Shown: piece after piece, positions 7,910-18,500 of the stretch
How positions within the stretch are numbered: the first letter of the stretch is position 1
Layout: each line of letters opens with the position of its first letter
Source of the DNA: a virus
Strand: one strand, 5' to 3'
DNA: 27,286 nucleotides
IMG/VR virus record: IMGVR_UViG_3300010155_000072
Location: 1 to 27,286 of that record
Position numbers and translations under genes: made by a program
The notes under the pieces: model-generated
Told to the model about the DNA's origin: nothing
Database searches by the model: none
Seen by the model: the letters and a program-made list of their open reading frames with translations, nothing else

Positions 7910-9286
7910 ATGCCGCAAATTCAAATACCATTAGCCGCTAATACTGCTGAGCAAGACATTTCAGGTAATGAGCTGCTTATTAATGTTTACCCAAGGCAAA
8001 GCACTGGCGGCAAGTACCCGTTTAATTTAATTCACTCTCCGGGGTTAGCGTTCTTTTTGGAATTGCCAACTTTCCCCGTTAAGGCTCTTCACCAAAATGG
8101 TAGTAGGGCTTTTGCTGTTACACCGACAAAAATGTATGAGATATTTAAAAACGGTTCATACAAAGAGCTTGGTGATGTTGTCCTTAATGGTCGCGTAGTG
8201 ATGGAGGATAACGGCTCTCAAATTGTTATAGTTGACGGGTTTAAAGGGTTCTTCTTTGACTCAAATACTAACGAGGTAAAAGAAATTAAAACAGACGGGT
8301 TTTACCCGGCCTCAACTGTTACTTATCAGGACGGTTACTTTATCTTTGATAGAAAGGGTACCGGGCAATTCTTTATATCTAACTTGCTTGATGTTTCATT
8401 TGATCCGCTAGACTTCGCAACCGCAGAAGGCCAGCCAGATCCATTGGTCGCCGTTCTCAGTGACCACCGAGAAGTATTCATGTTCGGCACTGAAACAATA
8501 GAAGTTTGGTATAACTCCGGCGCTGCTGATTTTCCTTTTGAACGAAACCAAGGCGCTTTCATTGAGAAGGGTTGTGGTGCTCGTTACACGGTAGCCAAGC
8601 AAAACAACACGATTTACTTTGTAGGCTCTGACTTAATGGTTTATCAAATGGCTGGATATACGCCAGTTAGAATAAGTTCTCACGCCGTAGAGAAAACATT
8701 AAAGAACACTGACCTGTCAACAGCTTTTGCTTACACCTACCAAGACGAAGGTCATTTATTTTATGTATTAACAATACCTTCTCGTGATCTTACTTGGTGT
8801 TTTGATATTTCAACTGGTGCTTGGCATATTCGCCAAAGCTATCAATTCGGAAGGCACCAATCAAACAACGCTATATTTTTTGACTCAAAAACATTAGTTG
8901 GCGACTTTCAGAATGGTCGTGTTTATCAAATGGCCAGCAATCATTATACCGATGATGGCGAGCCTGTTATTCGTGAGTTTGTTTTGCCAACTGTAAACCA
9001 AGGGCGCGAGTTCTTAACTGTTGATAGCCTTGAGTTTGATATGGAAACTGGTGTTGGTTTAACACTTGGTCAAGGTGACGATCCAGAACTTAGGGTTTAC
9101 TTCTCTAAAGATGGCGGCAATACCTACAGTGAAAGTTTTAAGGTTGGGAAGATAGGGAAAAGAGGCGACTACTTAACAAGGGCTAAAGTTAACCGCTTTG
9201 GTTGCGCTCGCCAATTCACTTTTAAAATTGAGATAAGCGATCCTATACCTATTGATATTGGTGGCGCATGGATTGAGGCTCGATAA
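7910..9286 (+). CDS. DNA-stabilization / tail plug protein, P22 gp10-like
   Basis: A 458-residue protein (P22 gp10 is 472 residues) with the N-terminus typical of the packaged-DNA stabilization family: an IPL...NTAEQDISGNELLINVYP segment (residues 6-28) and then LIHSPGLAFF. The body is beta-rich with repeated aromatic strands, as expected for a beta-propeller-like plug (HREVFMFGTETIEVWYNSG around 184-202, TGAWHIRQSYQFGRHQ around 305-320). The order adaptor, plug, needle is that of P22. It closes the portal channel after packaging. Its TAA overlaps the next ATG by one base (TAATG), so translation is probably coupled. Confidence 0.9.
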   Translation: MPQIQIPLAANTAEQDISGNELLINVYPRQSTGGKYPFNLIHSPGLAFFLELPTFPVKALHQNGSRAFAVTPTKMYEIFKNGSYKELGDVVLNGRVVMEDNGSQIVIVDGFKGFFFDSNTNEVKEIKTDGFYPASTVTYQDGYFIFDRKGTGQFFISNLLDVSFDPLDFATAEGQPDPLVAVLSDHREVFMFGTETIEVWYNSGAADFPFERNQGAFIEKGCGARYTVAKQNNTIYFVGSDLMVYQMAGYTPVRISSHAVEKTLKNTDLSTAFAYTYQDEGHLFYVLTIPSRDLTWCFDISTGAWHIRQSYQFGRHQSNNAIFFDSKTLVGDFQNGRVYQMASNHYTDDGEPVIREFVLPTVNQGREFLTVDSLEFDMETGVGLTLGQGDDPELRVYFSKDGGNTYSESFKVGKIGKRGDYLTRAKVNRFGCARQFTFKIEISDPIPIDIGGAWIEAR

Positions 9287-10290
9287 TGGCTGAATTAATT
9301 AATAACGTATCTCAACCGCCGCTTAACGTGCCTATGGTTAACTCTGACGGAACCCCTAGTAAAGTTTGGGCTATATGGTTTCGTGATGTTTATAGAAGAA
9401 CATCGTACAAAGGCGGTAACGCAATTGATGAACTTAACACTATCGTAGAAGGTGAAATTGATACTCTTGAAGAGGTTATTGTTGTTGTTTTAGATCATGA
9501 AGAACGAATAACTGAAAATGAAAAAGATATTGAGCAAAACCAAGAAGACATATCAACAAACAAGCAAAATATACTTAATTTGGAATATCGTGTTTTTGGT
9601 AGCGATAGGCCCAAGCCTTACGATAAAGAGTCTGGTTACTTAGCTAATGAGTACATCGTTAATCCTGATAGCAATCCTCAAAGTTATTACCGAGCCATAG
9701 AGGATATTATTGAGCCAGCCGGGGCTTTTAACAGTTCTTTATGGAAGCGAGTCTCTTTAATTGATAATGATGCTTATATTGAACTAACTCGCGAACAGGC
9801 TAAAAATGCCTTTGTTGCTGCTGGTTATGGTGGTATCGGTGTTGACGCTGTTAAGGCAATAGGAACTATTGATTCAACTTTTAAAACACTGGAAGGTTTT
9901 GATATTAACCTTATTGCCACGCCGCTTGATGTAACTTACGACAAGGCTAATCACGGATTAAAATTAGATCGCGCTGGTATTTGGGAGTTTGCCATTAAGG
10001 TCGCTTTAACTTTTGATGAAGTTAACGCTGGAAGACAAATACAACTAAGAAGCTATAACGCAACTGCGGCAACACCAAGCACAACAACCTTTAATTATTT
10101 TGTTGGTCGAAATCAGGCTGGTGAGAATTTAATTTTAACATTTGCCGTTGAAGTTGCTGAAGGTGACGAAGGCGAATTGATTCAACTTCAAGTTGGTAGT
10201 GCTTCAGATACTTTTACTAACTCAAGTAATATCGGTACTATTTACCAAGTCAAACATATTTCAGAACGTAAAGAAGATTTAGGGGCATAA
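9286..10290 (+). CDS. Putative tail needle / fibre with C-terminal knob, gp26 position
   Basis: A 334-residue protein in the P22 gp26 position. Residues 10-40 have a short capping motif (VWAIWFRDVYRRTS). Residues ~48-103 show a coiled-coil heptad pattern (NEKDIEQNQEDISTNKQNIL). After a linker, residues ~205-325 form a beta-rich domain with the strand pattern of C1q/TNF-like jellyroll knobs (GLKLDRAGIWEFAIKVALTF, LILTFAVEVAEGD). Tail needles of P22-like phages are trimeric coiled coils, and the Sf6 needle ends in a TNF-like knob, so this layout fits a needle. An alternative is a short tail fibre. It starts within the gp10-like stop and a GAGG ribosome-binding site decides the start. Confidence 0.65.
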   Translation: MAELINNVSQPPLNVPMVNSDGTPSKVWAIWFRDVYRRTSYKGGNAIDELNTIVEGEIDTLEEVIVVVLDHEERITENEKDIEQNQEDISTNKQNILNLEYRVFGSDRPKPYDKESGYLANEYIVNPDSNPQSYYRAIEDIIEPAGAFNSSLWKRVSLIDNDAYIELTREQAKNAFVAAGYGGIGVDAVKAIGTIDSTFKTLEGFDINLIATPLDVTYDKANHGLKLDRAGIWEFAIKVALTFDEVNAGRQIQLRSYNATAATPSTTTFNYFVGRNQAGENLILTFAVEVAEGDEGELIQLQVGSASDTFTNSSNIGTIYQVKHISERKEDLGA

Positions 10291-10851
10291 ATGAAAGAAT
10301 CAAATGTAGGTATGAGCGAGAGTAAATCACTAGCCTTAGTAAAGGCTGTTTCAATTATTGCCACTGAAGAACGCCGTGAAAAACTTAACCAGTTAGAAAC
10401 GGCAATGCTTCAAGAAGAACAAGTTGACATTCCTGTTGAGCATCGTTTTTCTGGTGGTATTTATGCTCGTGAAATAACAATACCTAAAGGCACTCTGCTA
10501 ACTGGTCGTATTCATAAGTTTGATCACTTTGATATTATGCTTAGTGGTGACGTTACAGTCTCAACCGATAACGGTGAGGTTAAGCGCCTTACTGGTTTGA
10601 ATATCATGGAAGGTAAGGCTGGCAAGAAGCGTGCTGGTTATGCTCACGAAGATACTCATTGGATTACTTTTCATTGTGCTGAAGAACGTGATCCTGAAGA
10701 AATGTACGAGTTTTTAACTTGCGGTTCATTCCAAGAGTTAGATGATTTTAATGTAATGCTTGAAAACGCTATGGCGCAAATAGAGCACGATGAACAAGTT
10801 TTAGCTGATCATGCTAAGGCTATTTGTTCTAAGGGGGAAGAATGTCAGTAG
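10291..10851 (+). CDS. Cupin-fold phage protein, 186 aa
   Basis: Residues ~51-130 carry a small cupin (RmlC-like) core: HRFSGGIYAREITIPKGTLL, then TGRIHKFDHFDIMLSGDV, and later GYAHEDTHWITFHC. Candidate metal ligands are H75, H79, H119 and H128, but no enzyme activity can be inferred. Proteins with this pattern recur in phage structural or lysis regions without a known role. The N-terminal ~45 residues and the C-terminal ~50 residues are helical and acidic. It sits between the needle-like and first ejection genes, the place held by gene 14 in P22, though it shows no likeness to gp14 that I can see. The end overlaps the next start by 10 bp. Confidence 0.75.
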   Translation: MKESNVGMSESKSLALVKAVSIIATEERREKLNQLETAMLQEEQVDIPVEHRFSGGIYAREITIPKGTLLTGRIHKFDHFDIMLSGDVTVSTDNGEVKRLTGLNIMEGKAGKKRAGYAHEDTHWITFHCAEERDPEEMYEFLTCGSFQELDDFNVMLENAMAQIEHDEQVLADHAKAICSKGEECQ

Positions 10852-11558
10852 TTGCCGCCGCAGTAGTAGGCTCCGCAGTTGTCGGATCTTATTCAGCAAA
10901 CAAAGCAAGTAAGGCTCAAGCAAAATCAGCTCGTGAAGGTATGGCCGCTGAAGAGCGAATGGCTGATAAGAACTTAGAATTCCAGCGCGAAATGGCAGAT
11001 CAGCAACGTGAGGACTTTGCTCCTTGGCGTGATGTTGGTCAACAAGCTTTAGATAGTATCTGGCAAGGTGTTCAATCTGGTGCTTTTGAGGTTGGGAATA
11101 TCAACCTTGAAGATGATCCCGGCTATCGAGTACGCATGAAAGAAGGAGTTGAAGCAATTGATGCTTCTGCTGCTGCTCGTGGTCGGTTGCTTTCTGGTGC
11201 TCAGCAAAAAGCATTAACTCAATTTGGTCAAGAACAAGGCAGTAAAGAATACGCTAACGCTTATGCTCGCGCCGCAAATGAGAAGGCCCGTAAGTTCAAT
11301 ATCCTTTCCGGCTTATCTCAAGGTGGTCAAGCTTCCGCAGCCGGGCAAGCCCAAACAACAGGGCAACTTGCTCAAACTGGCGGTAACATCATGGCGCAAA
11401 CTGGCAGAGGCCAGAATATAGCCGCTCAAAATGTTGGTGCTGCTCGTGCTAGTGGCTATCAAAATCAAGCGCAAGTTGTAAACCAAGCTGCTCAAAACTG
11501 GCTTACTTATAAGATGAATACACCAGCAACAACCAACACTACGCAGGAACAGGAGTAG
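10842..11558 (+). CDS. Ejection (DNA transfer) protein, P22 gp7-like position
   Basis: A 238-residue, Ala/Gln/Gly-rich protein. Residues 4-17 are a hydrophobic, small-residue helix (VAAAVVGSAVVGSY) that could insert in membrane, and residues ~20-60 form a charged helix. The family segment DPGYRVRMKEGVEAI (92-106), followed by ARGRLLSGAQQKAL (112-125), is a signature I recognise from phage DNA-transfer/ejection proteins. The C-terminal 100 residues are low-complexity, with repeated A, Q, G and T. It is probably packaged in the head and ejected to help build a DNA conduit through the envelope. A GGGGGA ribosome-binding site lies inside the end of the cupin gene. Confidence 0.8.
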   Translation: MSVVAAAVVGSAVVGSYSANKASKAQAKSAREGMAAEERMADKNLEFQREMADQQREDFAPWRDVGQQALDSIWQGVQSGAFEVGNINLEDDPGYRVRMKEGVEAIDASAAARGRLLSGAQQKALTQFGQEQGSKEYANAYARAANEKARKFNILSGLSQGGQASAAGQAQTTGQLAQTGGNIMAQTGRGQNIAAQNVGAARASGYQNQAQVVNQAAQNWLTYKMNTPATTNTTQEQE

Positions 11559-11564
11559 CATAAA

Positions 11565-12500
11565 ATGCCAGCTAACAGATTCGGTATTGACGTTGGTGAG
11601 CTATACCGCACCAAAGAAAACATTCAAAGTGCTCGCACTAGAAACAAGTTAGCTTCTTTACAATTGAGTGAAGCAGAGCGAGAAGTTGCTCAGCGACCAA
11701 TTAAAGAGCAACGAGCACAAGAAAAAAACAGAATGCTTACTGGTTTGCGCCAGAAGGCTGTAACTGGTGATATTGACGCGCAACAACAACTTCTTGCTAT
11801 TGATCCTGAAGGCGGTGCTTCATTTATTGAGTCCGTTGGAAAGATGGACGATAGAAAACTTAAAGTTGCTCAGCAAAAAGTTGATGAAATGGGGCAGATG
11901 GCCGCAACAGTTCTAAATGCTTCACCTGAAAAGCAAGCAAGACTTTATCAGCAAATGCTTACAACTTTGCCGCCTGAGTCAGTTGCTAAAATGCCTAAAG
12001 AGCTTGATCTTGATTTCTTGGAGATCTCACTTTCTAAGGCTATGGCAATGGATAAAATTCTTGAGAATCCAAAGGCCGTTCAAGTTGGTGGTGAAGATAT
12101 TGTTTATCAGCGTGGTAAAGAGATTGCTCGCGGTAAGCGCCCTGTTAAAAAGTCTGGCACTGGTGATGGTCGAGGTATAAAAACATCAGACGAAAGCGCA
12201 ATGTCTAGGCAGGTAGCCACTCTTTATGGTGGAATGTATAACCCTAAGACTGGTAAATTCCAAATGACTGACCCTAAAGTTTTACCTGAAATACAAGCTG
12301 TTTTAGAGCAAGCCACGGTATATTATCGTGATGATAAATCCCTAACGGCAGCGCAAGCGGTTTCTAAAGCAGCTAAAGACTTTGGCGTTAAAATTCCAAC
12401 CGCTGAAGGCGATCAGCAATATACTGAAGGTCAGAGAGCTAAAGATGCTGCTGGAAATATTTTAGTTTACACTAATGGTCAATGGGTACCTGAACAATAA
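11565..12500 (+). CDS. Ejection protein, P22 gp20-like position
   Basis: A 311-residue, mostly helical protein. Its N-terminus (RFGIDVGELYRTKENIQSAR, residues 5-24) leads into a long charged helix (QLSEAEREVAQRPIKEQRAQ). A middle part is helical and Gln/Met-rich, with a linker (KKSGTGDGRGIKTSDESA), and the C-terminus contains TEGQRAKDAAGNILVYTNGQW. The order and character match a gp20-like ejected protein between the gp7-like and giant genes, but I see no decisive family motif. AGGAG nine bases upstream sets the start. The stop lies 13 bp before the chosen start of the giant gene. Confidence 0.7.
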   Translation: MPANRFGIDVGELYRTKENIQSARTRNKLASLQLSEAEREVAQRPIKEQRAQEKNRMLTGLRQKAVTGDIDAQQQLLAIDPEGGASFIESVGKMDDRKLKVAQQKVDEMGQMAATVLNASPEKQARLYQQMLTTLPPESVAKMPKELDLDFLEISLSKAMAMDKILENPKAVQVGGEDIVYQRGKEIARGKRPVKKSGTGDGRGIKTSDESAMSRQVATLYGGMYNPKTGKFQMTDPKVLPEIQAVLEQATVYYRDDKSLTAAQAVSKAAKDFGVKIPTAEGDQQYTEGQRAKDAAGNILVYTNGQWVPEQ

Positions 12501-12513
12501 GGCAAATAAAAAA

Positions 12514-15500
12514 ATGACAAATAAATTACCTGAAGGATTCGCGTTAATACCTGAAGATAATTCTCAAATAAGCTCAAGCCAACTTCCTGAAGGTTTTGAG
12601 CTTATTGATCCATCTCAAGAATTAACACCTCAACCTATTGAGCAACAACCAATTCAACAACAAGAAGTTGATGGCTTTACCGGGGCAGCAATGAAAGCGC
12701 CTGAAGAAAAGTCAATGCTAGAGCTTGTTAGCGATAAGCTAGGTAATTGGGGTGCTGGTCTTGGTGAACGCGCTGGTGACGTTACCGGGGCGCTATTACA
12801 AACTATTCAAACAACTGGGGAAGGTCTTGAAGAAAAATTTCCTATGGGTGGGTTGGTTTGGGAAGACGGTGACATTATTCCTTCTTATAAATCACCTGAA
12901 GAATGGGCTAAGGTTGATGCTGAACCAATATTAACTAAAGGCGCTGAAGTTCTTAAAGGTGTTGATCTTGGTTATGAAGAGCAAGCTAATTGGGAAGGTG
13001 TTAAAAAAGCATTTTCTGAAGGTGGTCCGTTAAGTGGTTCAGCTTATGCCGAAGTTTTAGAGTATGGACTTGAACAAGGCATTAAGTCTGTTCCTGATAT
13101 GGTTGCCACCATCTACGCATTGCCAGCTTATATTTTTGCGCGTTCTGGTGAGATAGGTGAGCAACGAGCAATTAATAAAGGTAAAAGCAAAGCTGAACTT
13201 GAAGATATTCTTGAAGCCGCTCCTTTTGCTACTGCTTCAGCCTTACTTGAGCGTATTGGTGCCAAAGGCATGACTTCAGACCTTAAAGAAGATCTTGGTA
13301 AGGAAATGCTTGAGGCTGGAATTAAAGAGCAAATTAAGCGTGTTACTAAGGCTGGTGGTAAAGCTTTAACCAAAGAAGCCACTACTGAAGCTATTCAAGA
13401 AGGCATGATTGAATATACTGGTGAGCGTTTTAGTACTGATGCCAAAATGGATTTTATGGAAGCTCTTGATCGCGCTGCTGCTGGCGCTGTTGCTGGTGGT
13501 GTTTTTGGTGGCGGTATCGGTACGGGCTCAGCCGTTGTAAATGAAATTAATTATTCCCCTGAAAAAGTTCTTGCTCGTGCTATGGACGAAGAACTAGCAA
13601 GTAAAGATATTAAAGAAGATACAACTGCTATTGATTTACTTGATCCTGAACGAGCTCAACTTGAAAAAACTTCCACTACTGAAAAATTAGAAGCTTCTGA
13701 GTTATGGTCAAACCTAACAAAAGAAGAACAAGCCAAGTTCAAAGAAGTGCTTAATGATGTTGAAAAACCTGAAGCGAAGCCTGAACTTGAAGTTGATATT
13801 AAAGAACAGCCTATTGATAAAGCTAAAATGCCTGATCAAGAAGCTGTTGAGGTTGAACTTCCTAAAGAAGAGGTTAAAGCCGATGATGCCGGAATGGTTG
13901 AAGATAGCATACCTGAACAACGTGATCAGCAAGAGCGAAGCGCACCAGTTGACGAAGTTACACCAGCAAGCCGAGAAGTCGAACCAGAACGAATTCCCGA
14001 TACCGCAGAACCTACACCAAGCGGCACAGAGGTTACACCTGTTCGAGTTGGAGAGTCCGAGCAAGTATCACCACTAAAAGAAATAAATAAAGGAACGGAG
14101 CTTTCTTCAGGTAAAAAAGTTGATGGCTACGAGGTCGTATACAAAAACAGCAAAGGCGTTGATGTTGGAGCTGTTCAGGCTGAGTTGCTTCCTAATGGAG
14201 ATCTTCAAGTATTTAATTCAAGCTTAGATAAAAACTACCAAGGGAAAGGTCTGGCTACAAATGCTTACAAAGACATTATTTCTAAAGCTAAAGCTGATGG
14301 ATTAACAAGGGTTACTTCAGATAGTAGCGTAAGTGTAGAAGCCGCAAAAATTTGGGATAGATTAGGTGCTACAAAAAACACTAAAGCAAAATTGGTTAAA
14401 GGCCCTTCTCGTGATGTTTATGTTACTGATGATAACTCACCTTCCTTTTATTTAGATATAAAACCCGAACAAAAACAACAAGTTACAAAACCAGTTAAGC
14501 GCAAGGTGTTTAATTGGGATCCTGTTGCTTTATCTAAAAACTACACAGCCAAAGAGCTTGATCAGTGGATTAAGGAATTAACCGCTGATCCTGATAACAA
14601 AAACTTATCTGGCGGCATTGACCTTTACAACAAAGCTACAATGAAGAAGATAGATAAGCTTAGTTCTGCTGTTATGTTTTTACAGCAACAAGGCAAAGAA
14701 ACCAGTGAAGTATCTGAAGTCGAAGCTGAGCGAATCAGCCAAGAAGAAGCTAAAGCGGCGGCTGACAAGAAGAAGCCTAAGTTATCTGAAGTTATCAAAG
14801 AAGTCAGTGATGAAACATTAACTGAAGCTGACAAGGTGCCTGAAGTTTATACTTCCTCTTCATACCGTGAATTTAGAAAGTCAGTAGCAGATCAAACCGC
14901 TACGGCTAAGCAAATTCTTGATGATGCTGAAAACTTGATAGCCAACAAAGATAAAATCATTGCTGAAATAAGCCAGCGTAAATTTACTAAGGCCATGCTT
15001 CAGGAGATTATTAAGTCACCTCGTAACGATTTAAGTAAGCCTCAAATGGTTAAGCAAGCTTATGAATCAATGCTTTCTGATCATGTTATGGCTGATGCTA
15101 CCTTTACTATTTTTGGTGGTTCTCAATCATTTGAAGAACAGATTATTGAAAAGGTCCGTAAACAAACTCAGGCTGATGTTGATAAAGCTTATGAGAAGCA
15201 ACGCGAATACCGGGCGCAAGCTGAAAAGCGCAAAGATGAATTTGTTAAGGCGTTAACTAACCCTGAAACACTTGCTGAGTTTAAAGAGTTTATTCGTGTT
15301 CGCGGTAAAGACAAGATGACCGCTGAGCAACTTGCCAAGTATGACGAGTTAGTTAGTGAAACTTTAGCCACTGAAGAAAAGCCAGTTGTTGTATCTGGTG
15401 AAGTTGAAGCTATCCCAACTGAGCGAGCGCAAACAAAGCACACTAAAACGGGCGCTGATCTATTTGTCGTTAAGATGAAAGGCCGAGTTGATAAAGACAA

Positions 15501-18500
15501 GTTCCGTGAGCTGAGCGCAAAGGCTAAACAATTTGGCGGTTACTATTCTTCTTATTCAAAAGGTGAAGCTATACCGGGCTTTCAATTCAAAACGGTTGAA
15601 GCGGCTGATCAGTTTGAGCAATTACTATCTGGTAAAGATATTGATAAAAGCGACTTCAACGAAGCAAAAGCTGAAGTTAAGCAATCAAAGAACGCCGATA
15701 AGCTTCTTGATATGGCTGAGAAGATGGAAAACAAGGCCAACGAAGAGATTAATCGACCAAGACAAGCTAACACAGCAAGACGCGCTTCGATGGCCTCAAA
15801 TGCGACTGAGCGAGCCGAGAAACATCTAGCATTAGCTAAAACGGTTCGCAATATTGCCACTCGCTTACAGGAAGGTGATTTAACTCACTTAGGCAAGCTT
15901 AGCCAAGTAACGCAACTTGAAGAGCTTATATCTATTCAGAAACGCGCAATACCTCAAGACCTTTATGAAAGTGGTTCTTATGATGGTTATACAATTAGCC
16001 GCCCCTTGAAAGATGGCGTAACTGTTGATGATTATATTGCTAACGTTGAATTTCCTGTTGTCGAATTAGACAAAGGTATTGTTAAGTCAATAGCTGATAG
16101 CTTAAAAGGTAAGCGCGGTTATGCTCGTTTATCTGCTGAGCTTAGAAACTTACCAACTGGCAAGCGAGATAGTTTAAGACTATTAACTAATGAGCAAGGT
16201 AAAAAAATATTAACAGCAAGCAAAGCCGGACATATTGAGTCTTATCAATTGAGTTGGTTGCCTGATCAAGTATCGACACAAGCAAGACTTAGTAAGCTTG
16301 GTATATCAACTGGCGAACAACTACGCGCCGCCATTCGTGAACTTGACTCGTTAAAGGTTGCTAAGCGAAAGGATGATCCAGTAAAAGCTTTAGAGCGTGA
16401 TTTAGTTGGCAAGAAGATTGAAGGATTCTTTCCTACACCAAAAACATTAGTTGATCAGATGATTGATTATGCTGATATTCAAGCTGGCCATGAAGTATTA
16501 GAGCCTTCTGCTGGCAAAGGTAATATTGCTCAGGAAATACAACAGGCCGCGCCTGATGCTATTTTAGAGGTGGTTGAGTATAACGCTGGGCTTCGCGCTC
16601 TACTTGAAGCCAAAGGTTATAACGTAGTTGGTAATGACTTCTTAGAAGTAACTAAGAACTATGACCGTATTGTAATGAACCCACCTTTTGAAAACTTTCA
16701 AGATATTGACCATGTTAAACACGCTTATGACTTGTTAAAGCCGGGCGGTAAATTGGTTGCCATTATGGGCGCTGGTGTTAAGAACTCGCGCAAGAAAGCG
16801 GTTGAGTTTCGTGAATGGCTTGATGATGCTGGAAGTTATATTGAAGACTTACCTGAAGGCAGCTTTAAAACTTCTGATCGTCCAACTGGCGTTTCAACGG
16901 TTATGGTTACTATTGAAAAAAATGATAGTAATACACTTGAGCGCAAGAAAGATGACAGTGAATATAAACGCAAAGATACCAAGCCAGTTAAGCCGGGCGC
17001 TCGTATATTCCACGCGCCGGGCCATAATTTTATTGGCTTATTCCGTTCAACTGGAATACCAGAACGCCGCGAGTTTGTTTCTATAGAAGGTCGCAAACTA
17101 AAAATACCTGAGAAGCCTCAGCGCATTGAACCAATTATTTCTAAGTTGGTTAAGATAATGGGCCGTAGAATTTACTTTGGCAAAATCAAAGGTAAGTCTT
17201 CTGAAGGTTTTTACCGCCCTCAAGTTGGTGAGATCAGAACTCGCAAAAAGAATGATGTTGAAGTGCTTGCTCACGAAATGGCGCATTACTTAGATTTTTA
17301 TTCAAACATTACTTTGCCAAACTTCAAAAAGCTTTATAAGGATCCTAAGTTCAACGATGAAGTTAAGGCGCTTAGTTATACCGATGCTGACAATCAGATA
17401 ATGGAGATTGAAGGCTTTGCTGAATTTGTTCGCTTATGGCTTACCAACTCACAAGAAGCTTTAATTCGTGCTCCTAAGTTCTATGAGGCGTTTACTAAAC
17501 TTATGGCTCGTGACCGTAAACTATTAAACCCTATGCGCGATATGCAAGACTTGATGCACAAATTTTACTTCCAAGGTCCTGATAAGTTAGGTCAAGCTTT
17601 AATTGGTAAAGATCCATCATTCAAGCAAAGGTTTGATGAATGGGCTTATCGCCGTGATTCTCGCATTCGCCAACAAACAATTGACCGCTTTCATGCTTCA
17701 AGAAAAGTTGAGCAAGAGCTTTCTCGTAAGATTGGTAACGTTCAAGAATCAGCTTGGAAACAATTTAGGCTTGCCAATGGTGGTTCAGAAGGTATCAGTG
17801 ATTACATTATGAATTACGGCACAGTTAACTTTGATAATAAAGGCGATCTTCAGCGTACTGGCCAAAGCTTACATGAAGTATTAGAGCCAGTTAAATCAAT
17901 CAAGTTAAAGTCTAAGCACGAAGGCGATCAGAAAATTGATGTGCTACTTCGCTACTTTGCCGGACGAAGAGCTTTAGAGCTTCACCGACAAGGCCGTGAA
18001 AACTTAATACCAAAAGAAACCGCTAAGGAATGGGCGCGACTTGGTAAAGACTACCCGGTGTTTGAGTCAATTCAGAAAGACTATCAAGCTTTCAATGATC
18101 GCATGATGGATTTTTACGAAGAGGCTGGAATGATTACGCCTGAAGGCCGTAAGACAATGGGTAAAATGAACAAAGATTATGTTCCTTTCAATCGTATTCG
18201 TGATCAATTGGCTGGTGGTCCTACTGGTGTTGGTGGTGGCTTCCAAAAATTAAAAGGTGGCACCGCAAACTTGAATGATATTTTAGTCAATATCCAAGAC
18301 GGCATAACGGCAAATGTTAGATCAGCTTTGAACAATAGAGCCAAACAAAGGCTTTATCAATATATTTCAGGTCATAAAGATGGAGCTATTTTTGCGACTA
18401 AGATCGCGCCTGACTCTAAACCAGTTCAAGTTTATGCTGATGAAATGGCGGCTAAGATAGGTAAAGTTCTTGAGGCTAATGGCGTTGTTATTGATGGCGA

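Noticed and set aside
12475-12513. Upstream in-frame start (ATG 12475) for the giant protein
   Set aside because: It lies inside the coding end of the preceding gene. ATG 12514 has AAGG upstream and begins directly with the LPEGF motif, as expected for this kind of protein.
13714-14064. Minus-strand 116-residue frame opposite the acidic linker of the giant protein
   Set aside because: Phe/Leu/Arg-rich composition is the expected antisense of a Glu/Lys/Pro-rich region; no start signal or operon context.
16426-16930. Methyltransferase part as a separate gene or gene remnant
   Set aside because: The frame is continuous through it on both sides with uniform codon use and no internal start with a convincing ribosome-binding site.
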